A stretch of 12,522 bases of DNA from Deltaproteobacteria bacterium (GCA_020633895.1 JACKCT010000038.1:1-12522), one strand, 5' to 3'. Counted from the stretch's first letter, positions 5,951-12,522 are shown. Program-made: numbers and translations. Notes: generated from the letters alone by a model not told the origin.

Positions 5951-6655
5951 CTAATCCGGTTCCCGCAACGCCCGCGCGATGCGCACAAATCCCAAAAACG
6001 CCGACACGCCCATGTACACGGAAAAGACCACCATCAGCGGCGTGATCCACGACAGGCCGGTCAGCCACTTGAGCAGCAGGAGGGCGTAGATCGTGAACTT
6101 GGTTTTGACGATGGCCGTGTACGGAATTTCCAGCAGGTTCTGCGCCACGGCGAATACGGAGACGTAGAGATACGTCACCACATAGATCGTCCCCACCGTC
6201 GGCGGAATACTCGGCGCGCCGGGCACGTCGGCGACAAAGGAGGCGGTCAGCACGACGATGACCATGCCCGTCAGGTCGTTGGCCATGTCCAACAGCGCGC
6301 CCTGGGCCCGGCCGTAGCGACCGATGACCCGCGCCAACGGGCCGTCCAATCCATCCAGCACGATATGCAGCGCCAACACCAGAAACGCCGCGCCGTACTC
6401 CCCGGCGCTGAAGAGAATCGGGAAGCCGACGAGCAGCACCGTGAAGCTGGCCGCCGTGATATGCCAGGGCATGACGCCCAGGCGGGCCAACCGCTCCAGC
6501 GCCGGGCCGAACCGCTCGTAGCGATAACGGCTCATCCGGCGAAAGTAGGTCTCCTCGTCCCGGGCGTACCAGGACCATTTGGACCCTTCGCGCAGCCCTT
6601 CCCCGGCGTCGGGGCGTTGCTCCGCGAAGGGGGGCAGGTCATCGGCCGGCGTCAT
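5951..6655 (-). CDS. CDP-alcohol phosphatidyltransferase family protein
   Basis: This 234-residue integral membrane enzyme belongs to the family that joins a CDP-linked lipid or alcohol to an alcohol acceptor, releasing CMP, as in phospholipid head-group synthesis. The family motif D-x2-DG-x2-AR-x9-G-x3-D-x3-D is complete: D101, D104, G105, A108, R109, G119, D123 and D127. The four aspartates bind the divalent metals and the nucleotide. Hydrophobic segments lie at about 66-82, 88-100, 129-144, 154-172, 186-199 and 203-222, giving the usual six helices. The N-terminal 45 residues are a soluble extension containing WSWYARDEETYFRR. The specific acceptor (glycerol phosphate, serine, inositol or other) cannot be read from the sequence. 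The start is ATG 6655, with a GGAAAG about ten bases upstream on the minus strand. A Cys-rich lipoprotein gene follows after five bases. Confidence 0.9.
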   Translation of the reverse strand: MTPADDLPPFAEQRPDAGEGLREGSKWSWYARDEETYFRRMSRYRYERFGPALERLARLGVMPWHITAASFTVLLVGFPILFSAGEYGAAFLVLALHIVLDGLDGPLARVIGRYGRAQGALLDMANDLTGMVIVVLTASFVADVPGAPSIPPTVGTIYVVTYLYVSVFAVAQNLLEIPYTAIVKTKFTIYALLLLKWLTGLSWITPLMVVFSVYMGVSAFLGFVRIARALREPD

Positions 6656-6854
6656 GGCGTTGTTCTTTCCGTGGGCCGAAAATCAAAATCCATGCCCTGA
6701 CTCTTCGCACGGGAGCCCCGCAAGATCAACTCGCGCTCCGGGAATTTTTCATTGACGAAACGATTTGGCCTGGGGCAGCGTATGGTCTTTGTGCGGGGGG
6801 ATCCCCGATTTTCAGAGCACATCTTCGCTTCGGCAGGAGAAATGGAGGAAAGAC

Positions 6855-7112
6855 ATGAAGAAATCGAACTTTCTGATCGGTTTGGGTTCGGCGGCTCTGC
6901 TGCTGGGCGCTCCGGCGGCCGGCCTGGCCTCGACGCATTCGCTCGACGATGAGCTCAGCGCTCAGGCTCAACAGGGAACGCCCATGCTCTTCGCCGAAGA
7001 AGACAAGGACGGCGAAGGCAAGTGCGGCGGTGAAGGCAAGTGCGGGGGCGAGGGCTCCTGCGGCGGCGACACCGACGAGGGCGACGACGGCGGTTCCTCC
7101 ACCGAGGGCTAA
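6855..7112 (+). CDS. RiPP metallophore precursor with EGKCG repeats (HvfA-like)
   Basis: This 85-residue peptide has a Sec-type signal sequence: MKKSN, then a hydrophobic stretch (6-24), with cleavage likely near A25-S26. A spacer (27-50) follows, then a Gly-rich core. The core holds three tandem hexamers of the form GGEGxC, giving EGKCG (54-58), EGKCG (60-64) and EGSCG (66-70), with C57, C63 and C69 as the only cysteines. An acidic tail rich in D, G and S ends the peptide. EGKCG repeats mark the HvfA-type substrates of DUF692/MNIO oxidases, whose cysteines are turned into oxazolone/thioamide groups that bind copper. The DUF692 and partner genes just downstream support this call. The start is ATG 6855, with GGAGG at 6844-6848 six bases upstream, a strong site suited to high expression. 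The frame is open to 6765, but that part has no signal-like character. Confidence 0.92.
   Translation: MKKSNFLIGLGSAALLLGAPAAGLASTHSLDDELSAQAQQGTPMLFAEEDKDGEGKCGGEGKCGGEGSCGGDTDEGDDGGSSTEG
7011..7064 (+). repeat. Three tandem 18-bp repeats encoding the Cys core motifs
   Basis: Units at 7011-7028, 7029-7046 and 7047-7064 each encode GEGxCG. Units 1 and 2 differ at two bases and both give Lys before Cys. Unit 3 has diverged further and gives Ser. The pattern suggests growth of the core by tandem duplication. Confidence 0.85.
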
Positions 7113-7169
7113 GCTCATCGACCCGACGCGATTCTTCGCGTCACGACCCCATCCATCGTGATGACAATT

Positions 7170-7198
7170 CGCCGCGCGGGCCCCGACCCCGCGCGGCG
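7170..7198 (+). promoter_or_regulatory. GC-rich 11-bp hairpin between precursor and oxidase genes
   Basis: The perfect stem CGCCGCGCGGG / CCCGCGCGGCG (7170-7180 and 7188-7198) closes a 7-base loop. It lies 57 bases after the precursor stop and ends 28 bases before the chosen oxidase start. No T-run follows (GCATCCTT), so it is probably an attenuator or an mRNA-stabilising 3' end rather than a full terminator. Such a device would give far more precursor than enzyme, as RiPP operons usually need. Confidence 0.7.
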
Positions 7199-7226
7199 GC
7201 ATCCTTCCCGGATCGAGGAGCCGACC

Positions 7227-8111
7227 TTGGCCGACCATTCCGACGACAAGCAACTGCGCGTGGGCCTGGGTTTTCGCCTGGGGCTGGCCGACGCGATGCT
7301 CCAAGCCGCCGCCACGTCGGCCGACTTCGTGGAGATCGCCCCGGAGAATTATCTGGGCGTCGGCGGACGGCGGGCGCGCGTGCTGCACGGCGCGAAAGAG
7401 CGCTGGCCGGTGATCAGCCACGGCCTGTGCGGCGACCTGGCCGGGTCGGCGCCGTTGGATCGGGATTTCATGGACCGCCTCAAGGTCTTTTTGCGTCAGA
7501 TGGGCGCGCGCTGGTACTCGGACCATCTGTGCCTGACGAATGTGGACGGGGCCCAGTTGCATGAACTGATCGCCCTGCCCTTCAACGAGGACTCGGTCAA
7601 GCGCGCCGCCGAACGCATCCGCATTGTGCAGGACATCCTCGAAATGCCCCTGGCGGTCGAGAACGTCTCGGCCTACGCCACCATGCCCGGCTCGACCATG
7701 GGCGAGGCCGAGTTCGTGCGCGCCGTGGTGGAGGAGGCGGACTGCCGCCTGCTGCTGGACGTCAACAACGTGTTCGTCAATTCGGTCAATTTCGAATTCG
7801 ACCCGATCGACTACATCGAGACGTTGCCGCTGGACAAGGTGCTCGAAGTGCATGTGGCGGGGTACTACGAGGAGGAGCCCGACCTCCTGCTCGACACGCA
7901 CGCCGCGCCCATCTCCGATCCGGTCTATGACCTTTTTCGCGAGGCCTGGCGGCGCCTGCCCGTGCGTCCGCCGGTGTTGTTGGAGCGGGACGGCAACTTC
8001 CCGCCCCTCGCCGAATTGGAAGCGGAATTGGGTCGTTTGTTAAAAATCATGGACGAAGTGGATACTGAAGCCCTAGAATTGCCACGAGAAACACACACGA
8101 CCGTTCTTTAA
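7227..8111 (+). CDS. DUF692 multinuclear iron oxidase (MNIO, HvfB/BufB-like)
   Basis: This 294-residue TIM-barrel enzyme of the MbnB/HvfB/BufB family uses a cluster of two or three iron ions and oxygen to oxidise cysteines of a precursor peptide. Family motifs seen in order, numbered from the TTG start, are ENYLG (40-44), SHG (64-66), SDHLC (98-102), VENVS (144-148), LLDVNNVFVN (176-185), HVAGY (209-213), DTH (223-225) and LLERDGNFP (251-259). The His, Asp, Asn and Glu residues in these motifs are the expected iron ligands, and none is missing. I chose TTG 7227 because GAGGAG (7215-7220) sits six bases upstream, and the 23 extra residues from GTG 7158 would be read through the GC hairpin and look non-coding. 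The precursor lies upstream; a lipoprotein and the DUF2063 partner follow. Confidence 0.95.
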   Translation: MADHSDDKQLRVGLGFRLGLADAMLQAAATSADFVEIAPENYLGVGGRRARVLHGAKERWPVISHGLCGDLAGSAPLDRDFMDRLKVFLRQMGARWYSDHLCLTNVDGAQLHELIALPFNEDSVKRAAERIRIVQDILEMPLAVENVSAYATMPGSTMGEAEFVRAVVEEADCRLLLDVNNVFVNSVNFEFDPIDYIETLPLDKVLEVHVAGYYEEEPDLLLDTHAAPISDPVYDLFREAWRRLPVRPPVLLERDGNFPPLAELEAELGRLLKIMDEVDTEALELPRETHTTVL

Positions 8112-8123
8112 GGCGAGGTGTCC

Positions 8124-8471
8124 ATGGAACTTCGGCCGTTGCGTGGCGTCTTTGGCGTATTGCTGGCTATCGGTTTGTTTTCGTTGGTCGCGGCGGGCTG
8201 CGGAAAGCCCCAACCTCCGTCCAACGCCGAAATCGATCAGGCCATTCGGGCCAGTCTGCAGAGCGATCTCAAAGACTTCCAACTGCAGACGATCAACGTG
8301 GAGTCGGTGGTTCCGGTCGGCACGGATTTCTTCGTCACCGCCGGATATACGCTGACCCGACCGGCCTCGAACATCCACGGAGATCAGACGCAGAAGAAAA
8401 AGGATCTGTTCGTTCTGCATCAGAAGAACGGCCAGTGGGCGGTCAAATCCCGGCAGAAGTTCAGCGAATAG
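8124..8471 (+). CDS. Small lipoprotein inside the MNIO operon
   Basis: This is a 115-residue predicted lipoprotein with a hydrophobic stretch (9-24) and lipobox VAAGC, with C26 the lipidated cysteine. The remaining 89 residues have no further cysteine. A helical start (NAEIDQAIRASLQSDLKDF) is followed by alternating polar/hydrophobic strands and a GQWAVKSRQ ending, which resembles small cystatin/NTF2-like periplasmic domains. That resemblance is only by eye. ATG 8124 has GAGG (8115-8118) upstream and begins 12 bases after the oxidase stop. I know of no such lipoprotein among the standard Hvf or bufferin cluster genes. By position it might hold, deliver or sense the exported peptide or its metal. 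Confidence 0.82.
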   Translation: MELRPLRGVFGVLLAIGLFSLVAAGCGKPQPPSNAEIDQAIRASLQSDLKDFQLQTINVESVVPVGTDFFVTAGYTLTRPASNIHGDQTQKKKDLFVLHQKNGQWAVKSRQKFSE

Positions 8472-8510
8472 ATCCGCGAATCGGCCCCGCCCCGGCCCTT
8501 AGGAAATCGC

Positions 8511-9311
8511 ATGTCCGACATCCCCTTTGACCGCGCCGCCCTCGAGCGACAGACACGCTCGATGGTTTTCGATACCCCCGCCGGCACGGTGCCCGGCCTC
8601 TCCGAGCGCGGCCACCGCGTCTACCGCCGCCAAGTGCGCCTGTCCGTCAAGAACGGCGTGAAGCTCGCCATCCCCATCGCGCGCAAACTCCTGGGCAAAA
8701 AGACGATTGAGGCGATCCTGGATCGCTGGCTGAACGAAAACCCGCCCGAGACGCGCCTGTATTGGGAGCTGCCCTTGCAGTTCGCGGTGTGGTTTGCGGC
8801 GCGGTACGACGAGGGGGCGTTCGCCGACCTGAATCTGCCGGTCGCCGCGCCCGAGCTGATGCATTGGGAGTGCGTGGAGGTGGCGGCGATCAACGCGCCC
8901 GACGGACCGTCCGACGATCCGGACGCGATCAACGCCGTCGATCTGTCCAACCTCGAAATCCACGACCAACCCGCCGACGACCGCAAGGTGGTGCTGCATC
9001 CCAGCGCGCGGCTCGGCGTGTTTCGTCACCCGGTCCATCGCATTTCGCTCAAGGACGCCGCGTGGCCGGAAGCCTCCGACGTGCCCTTTTGCGTGCTCGT
9101 CTATCGCCCGACCGGCGAGGAATACGCCGCGTGGATGGAACTGGACCCGGTCACGGCCCAGGCCCTCGCCCAAGCCGCCGAAGGCAAGACCCTCGCCGAA
9201 TGCCGCGCCTTCCTCGCCGAACTCCACGGCGCCGCCGTCCCGTGGGACGCCCTGCTGGCCCGCCTGGACACCCTGCGCGAACGGGGCGCGATTCTCGGCT
9301 ACGCCGCGTAG
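8511..9311 (+). CDS. DUF2063-type MNIO partner protein (HvfC/BufC-like)
   Basis: This is a 266-residue cytosolic protein. The N-terminal half is the DUF2063-like helical domain: RGHRVYRRQVRLSVKNGV (33-50), then AIPIARKLLG (53-62), WLNENPPETRLYWELP (73-88) and APELMHWECVEVAAIN (113-128). The C-terminal part (about 160-260) has strand-helix pattern with VLVYRPTGEEYAAWMEL and EGKTLAECRAFLAEL, as in the winged-helix-like domains of this family that bind the precursor leader. Partners of this kind present the peptide to the DUF692 enzyme. ATG 8511 has AGGAAA (8501-8506) just upstream. It lies 39 bases after the lipoprotein gene and appears to be the last gene of the cluster; no DoxX-like membrane gene or ECF sigma factor follows. 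Confidence 0.88.
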   Translation: MSDIPFDRAALERQTRSMVFDTPAGTVPGLSERGHRVYRRQVRLSVKNGVKLAIPIARKLLGKKTIEAILDRWLNENPPETRLYWELPLQFAVWFAARYDEGAFADLNLPVAAPELMHWECVEVAAINAPDGPSDDPDAINAVDLSNLEIHDQPADDRKVVLHPSARLGVFRHPVHRISLKDAAWPEASDVPFCVLVYRPTGEEYAAWMELDPVTAQALAQAAEGKTLAECRAFLAELHGAAVPWDALLARLDTLRERGAILGYAA

Positions 9312-9400
9312 CTCAACGCCAATCGTCGCCGTTCAAATGTGACCGCCACGACAAGACCACGGCGCGGGATATCGTCTCCAACAACGAATTTTCCCTCGCG

Positions 9401-9429
9401 TTTACGCCCCGCGCGAATTTCCCTAAGAT
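9401..9429 (+). promoter_or_regulatory. Candidate sigma70-like promoter for the mla operon
   Basis: The -35 box is TTTACG (9401-9406), the spacer is 17 bases, and the -10 box is TAAGAT (9424-9429). Each box matches the consensus at four of six positions. The gap between the MNIO cluster and the mla genes is AT-richer here than its surroundings. No terminator was seen between the two operons. Confidence 0.4.
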
Positions 9430-9480
9430 TTTCCAAGCCTCCTGACAATCCGCGACGAATCTTGAGGAAAGGCGGCGTTT

Positions 9481-10647
9481 TTGGCGAAATCGCGCAAGGT
9501 ATTGGTCGAGTCGGACTCGGCGCGCAGCTTTGACCTGCGCGTGGAGGAAGCCGGCGACCCCGCGCGCGTGCATATCTCCGGCCGCCTTTCGCTGACCAAC
9601 GCCGGGGCCGTGTACAAGGAAATCTCCCCGATCCTCAAGCGTGTCAGCGCCAAACAGGTCGTCGTCGACCTTTCCGATCTGCATTACATCGACGCCGGCG
9701 GCGCGGCCGTTTTGCTCGCCGCGGAGAAGTGGTGCCGCAAAAACGGCAAGACCTTTAATCTGGAAGGCCTGACGGGATCGGTGGCCGGGCTGCTCTCCCT
9801 GGTCGATCGCAAAAAGCTCACCGAACTCGAACTGGCCTCCGCGCCCAAACCGCCGGGCCTGATCCTGCAAGTCGGCGAGGCGTCGATTCATATGATGGAC
9901 GACGTGCGCCAGATGGTGACGTTCGTCGGCGCCGCGACGATCGGCATGGCCGCCGCCTTCCTCAAACCCCGTCAGATCCGCTGGCGCGACACTTTTTTTT
10001 ACATGGACCGGGCCGGTACTGACGCCCTGCCCATCGTCGGCCTCATCTCGCTGCTGATGGGCCTCATCCTCGGCTTTCAGGCCGTCGTGCAACTCGCCCA
10101 GTTCGGCGCCAACATCTACATCGCCGATCTGGTCGGCCTGTCGGTGCTGCGCGAATTGGGACCGCTGATGACGTGCATCCTGGTGGCGGGGCGCTCGGGC
10201 TCGGCGTTCGCGGCGGAGATCGGCACCATGAAGGTCAGCGAGGAAGTCGACGCCCTGACCACCATGGGCTTCGACCCGATCCGCTTCCTGGTCGTGCCCA
10301 AGGTGCTCGCCCTCGTCACCATGGTCCCGTTGCTCACCCTCTACGCCGACTTCCTCGGCCTGATCGGCGGCATGATCGTCGGTATGTCCCTGGGCGACCT
10401 GACCATGAGCGCCTACATCTCCGAATCGAGCAAGGCCCTGGACCTGTGGGACATCGGCCAGGGGCTCATGAAGGCCGAGGCGTTCGGCATCGTCATCGCC
10501 CTGGTGGGATGCATGCGCGGATTCCAGGTGCGCGGCGGCGCGGCCAGCGTCGGCCAATACACGACCAGCGCGGTCGTCACCAGCATCTTCCTGGTGATCA
10601 TCGTCGATTCCGTTTTCACCTTGATCTTTCAATATTGGGGACTCTAG
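9481..10647 (+). CDS. mlaE: STAS-MlaE fusion, lipid ABC transporter permease
   Basis: This 388-residue fusion joins an N-terminal STAS domain (about 18-118, MlaB-like) to an MlaE permease (about 140-388). The permease hallmarks are RELGPLMTCILVAGRSGSAF (224-243), EIGTMKVSEEVDAL (246-259), GC-x2-GF-x-VRGGA-x2-VG (343-358), and five or six membrane helices. In STAS proteins of the anti-sigma antagonist type a Ser or Thr follows the Asp in the D-(S/T)-x-G loop. Here it reads IDAGG (70-74), so regulation by phosphorylation there is unlikely. The STAS part instead probably supports the ATPase, as MlaB does. The start is TTG 9481, with GAGGAAAGG at 9464-9472; that spacing is a little long, but the protein starts at a normal place. 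It is the first gene of the mla operon. The system moves phospholipids between the inner and outer membranes. Confidence 0.93.
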   Translation: MAKSRKVLVESDSARSFDLRVEEAGDPARVHISGRLSLTNAGAVYKEISPILKRVSAKQVVVDLSDLHYIDAGGAAVLLAAEKWCRKNGKTFNLEGLTGSVAGLLSLVDRKKLTELELASAPKPPGLILQVGEASIHMMDDVRQMVTFVGAATIGMAAAFLKPRQIRWRDTFFYMDRAGTDALPIVGLISLLMGLILGFQAVVQLAQFGANIYIADLVGLSVLRELGPLMTCILVAGRSGSAFAAEIGTMKVSEEVDALTTMGFDPIRFLVVPKVLALVTMVPLLTLYADFLGLIGGMIVGMSLGDLTMSAYISESSKALDLWDIGQGLMKAEAFGIVIALVGCMRGFQVRGGAASVGQYTTSAVVTSIFLVIIVDSVFTLIFQYWGL

Positions 10648-10654
10648 CCCAGGC

Positions 10655-11626
10655 ATGACCGATCGCGACGACAAAACGAAGGACGCTTCCCGAAGCCCGC
10701 TGACGCCGCCCGACGAGACGGCGCCGGACGGCATCGAGGAAAAAGTCACCGACGCCGAGCCCGGCAACGCGCCCAAGGACGCGACGCACAGCGAGGATCC
10801 GGGCAGCGCGGACGTGCATCCGTCGGAGTATAAGAAGATCGTCGCCGTCCTGGACAACCCGGGCAAGAAAGCGGTCGTCGAGGCGCGGGACGTGGTCGTG
10901 CGCTACGGGCCGAACACCATCCTCAACGGCGTGTCCTTCGACGTCTACGAAGGCGAAATCTTTGTCATCCTCGGCGGTTCGGGCTGCGGCAAGTCGACCC
11001 TGCTGCGCCAGCTCATCGGTCTGGAGACCCCCGCGGAAGGCACCGTCAAAATCGACGGCGAGGACATCACCCACGCCGAAGGCAGGGACCGGGAGCGCAT
11101 TCTGACGCGCATCGGCGCCCTGTTCCAATCCGGCGCCCTGTTCGGGTCGATGACGCTGGCCGAAAACATCGCCCTGCCCCTACGCGAATACACCAACCTG
11201 CCCGAGGACCTGATCCAGACGCTGGTGAGCCTCAAACTCGACCTGGTCAACCTGGCCGGATTCGAAAACCACCTGCCCAGCGAAATCTCCGGCGGCATGA
11301 AGAAACGCGCCGGTCTGGCCCGGGCGCTGGCGCTGGATCCTCACATTCTCTTTTGCGACGAGCCGTCCGCCGGCCTGGACCCCATCAGTTCGGTGGAGCT
11401 CGACCACCTGCTCATCGAACTGAACCGCTCCCTGGGCCTGACCATTGTCGTCGTCACGCACGAACTCGATTCCATCTTTGCCATCGCGCATCGGGTGATT
11501 ATGCTGGACAAATCCGTCAAGAACATCATCGCGACGGGGGACCCGCGAGAGCTCAAGGAAAAAAGCACGCACCCCTTCGTCCGCAATTTCTTCAACCGCC
11601 AGTCCGACGGCGTCGGATCGGCCTAA
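10655..11626 (+). CDS. mlaF: MlaF-type ATP-binding protein with acidic N-terminal extension
   Basis: This 323-residue ABC ATPase drives the MlaE permease. Walker A is GGSGCGKS (107-114), the Q-loop is Q158 within the MlaF-typical FQSGALF (157-163), the signature is ISGGM (211-215), Walker B is ILFCDEP (231-237), the D-loop is SAGLDP, and the H-loop is H269. Residues 1 to about 73 are an extra charged region rich in D, E, P and K, with no predicted fold by eye, absent from the short MlaF proteins of enterobacteria. The ABC domain begins at about 74 (AVVEARDVVVRYG). ATG 10655 is seven bases after the mlaE stop. An internal start nearer the ABC domain cannot be excluded, but the extension keeps the base composition and codon use of the gene. 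Confidence 0.95.
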   Translation: MTDRDDKTKDASRSPLTPPDETAPDGIEEKVTDAEPGNAPKDATHSEDPGSADVHPSEYKKIVAVLDNPGKKAVVEARDVVVRYGPNTILNGVSFDVYEGEIFVILGGSGCGKSTLLRQLIGLETPAEGTVKIDGEDITHAEGRDRERILTRIGALFQSGALFGSMTLAENIALPLREYTNLPEDLIQTLVSLKLDLVNLAGFENHLPSEISGGMKKRAGLARALALDPHILFCDEPSAGLDPISSVELDHLLIELNRSLGLTIVVVTHELDSIFAIAHRVIMLDKSVKNIIATGDPRELKEKSTHPFVRNFFNRQSDGVGSA

Positions 11627-11638
11627 CCGGGAGGGAGC

Positions 11639-12522
11639 ATGGCCAAGGATTCCCACAAGTTCAAAGTCGGCCTGTTCGTCCTGGGCGCGGCGATCCTGGG
11701 CAGCGGCGCGCTGATCTGGTTGGGCGCCAGCAAGTTCCTGTCGGAGACGCGCCAATATGTGACATTCTTCGACGAATCGGTGCAGGGCCTGGAGGAGGCC
11801 TCGTCGGTCAAGTTCATGGGCGTCATCGTCGGCAACGTGAAGCACATCAAGGTCGCGCCCGACGGCAAGCTGGTGCAGGTCAACATGGAGACCGACGCCG
11901 ACTTCGAGGCCGACGACGGCATGCGCGCCACGCTGGCCATGGCCGGCATTACGGGCATGAAGTACATCGAGATCACCCGCGATCCCGACTCCACGCCCCT
12001 GACCGTGCCCTTCAAGACCGAGCACCCCATCATCCCTTCGAAAAAATCCGCCACCGGGCAGCTTTTCGAGGCCATCGAGAAGGTCTACGACAAGATCATG
12101 GAGACCGACTTTCCCGGCATCGGCGAAAACGCCAAGGAGGCCCTGGCCGAGATCGAGTCCGTCGCCCAGGACCCGAACATCGACAAGCTCATCGCCCAAC
12201 TGGCCGGGGCGGCCGAGCGGGTGAATTACCTGGTGCATAAGCACGAGACGGAGCAGACCATCGTCGAGCTGGCCCAGACGCTCACCGAGCTTCGCGGCCT
12301 GGTGGCGACCATCAAGACGAGCATCGAGCAGGCGGACCTGAAGAGCACCTTCGGCGACCTGCGCCTGGCCGCCGGCAACCTCAACCAGATGCTGGAACGC
12401 ATCGACAACGAAGTTGCCGCGACGCTCGCGAACCTGCGTCGCACCACTGACAACCTCTCGCGCATCACCCAGGACATCTCCGATAGGCCCGGCCAACTGC
12501 TGCTCTCCGAGCCGCCGCCGGA
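11639..12522 (+). CDS. mlaD: MlaD / MCE-domain lipid-binding protein (partial)
   Basis: The open frame runs from ATG 11639 to the window edge, so the C-terminus is missing; 294 residues are visible. It starts with MAKDSHKFKVGLFVLGAAIL, a membrane anchor (about 10-30), then an MCE domain (about 38-115) with YVTFFDESVQGLEEASSVKF, GVIVGNV and MAGITGMKYIEI, as in MlaD. A long helical, coiled-coil-like region (about 140-282) follows, with ISDRPGQLLLSEPPP at the end of what is visible; a Pro-Gly-x-L motif of this kind is common near the end of such proteins. MCE proteins form hexameric rings in the periplasm that pass lipids between the MlaEF complex and the outer membrane. GGGAGG (11629-11634) precedes the start, which lies 12 bases after mlaF. 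Confidence 0.93.
   Translation, partial: MAKDSHKFKVGLFVLGAAILGSGALIWLGASKFLSETRQYVTFFDESVQGLEEASSVKFMGVIVGNVKHIKVAPDGKLVQVNMETDADFEADDGMRATLAMAGITGMKYIEITRDPDSTPLTVPFKTEHPIIPSKKSATGQLFEAIEKVYDKIMETDFPGIGENAKEALAEIESVAQDPNIDKLIAQLAGAAERVNYLVHKHETEQTIVELAQTLTELRGLVATIKTSIEQADLKSTFGDLRLAAGNLNQMLERIDNEVAATLANLRRTTDNLSRITQDISDRPGQLLLSEPPP

Noticed and set aside
6752-6786. Promoter for the RiPP precursor from TTGACG (6752) and TATGGT (6781)
   Set aside because: The 23-base spacing is too long for a sigma70 promoter, and no ECF-type pair was convincing, so the promoter remains unplaced.
7158-7226. Earlier GTG/ATG starts for the DUF692 gene
   Set aside because: There is no ribosome site before them and the codons run through the GC hairpin. 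TTG 7227 has GAGGAG six bases upstream.
9312-9480. Terminator between the MNIO cluster and mla operon
   Set aside because: Short direct repeats of GAATTTTCCCT type were seen, but no stem with a following T-run.
9313-10866. 517-codon open frame on the minus strand opposite the MlaE gene
   Set aside because: Its product is His/Asp/Gln-rich low complexity and antisense to a clear STAS-MlaE fusion.
11180-12496. 438-codon open frame on the minus strand opposite mlaF and mlaD
   Set aside because: It is antisense to two recognised mla genes, has no domain or signal, and its composition is typical of antisense GC-rich DNA.
1-12522. tRNA, rRNA, insertion sequence or integrase genes
   Set aside because: No cloverleaf-like sequence, rRNA segment, transposase or recombinase motif was seen on either strand.

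Overview
The window is high-GC DNA from a Gram-negative bacterium. It carries Sec and lipoprotein signal peptides, an Mla-type system for lipid transport to or from the outer membrane, and strong GGAGG-type ribosome binding sites with frequent GTG and TTG starts. The Asp-rich, Cys-rich lipoproteins and a STAS-MlaE fusion would fit a deltaproteobacterium-like lineage. That placement is inference from style, not from a marker tree.

Layout. Bases 1-24 are the last codons of an upstream gene, followed by a strong terminator. Bases 93-625 are non-coding and hold nested inverted repeats that resemble a MITE-like or dispersed-repeat mosaic. Bases 626-2930 are a tightly overlapping three-gene operon: a membrane-anchored thioredoxin-fold protein with no cysteine at all, an ABC-2 type ATPase and its permease. 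Bases 2931-3623 hold two adjacent stem-loops (one a likely terminator), DnaA-box-like sites and a sigma70-like promoter, which makes a probable oriC/dnaA control region. dnaA (3624-5030) stands alone, with its own terminator and no dnaN after it.

Bases 5172-5945 hold two convergent, paralogous lipoproteins that share eight spaced cysteines. The minus-strand copy sits directly behind a CDP-alcohol phosphatidyltransferase (5951-6655, minus).

Bases 6855-9311 are the most interesting part. They form a ribosomal peptide (RiPP) metallophore-type cluster of the MNIO (DUF692) class. It contains an 85-residue secreted precursor with three tandem EG(K/S)CG motifs (HvfA-like), an 11-bp GC hairpin, the DUF692 iron oxidase (HvfB-like), a small unknown lipoprotein, and a DUF2063-type partner protein (HvfC-like). 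By analogy with Haemophilus Hvf and bufferins, the oxidase and partner would modify the precursor cysteines, and the product would be exported and bind metal, probably copper.

Bases 9481-12522 are an mla operon: a STAS-MlaE fusion permease, the MlaF ATPase with a long acidic N-terminal extension, and the MCE-domain protein MlaD, which is cut by the window edge. Together these would make an inner-membrane complex that moves phospholipid between the membranes.
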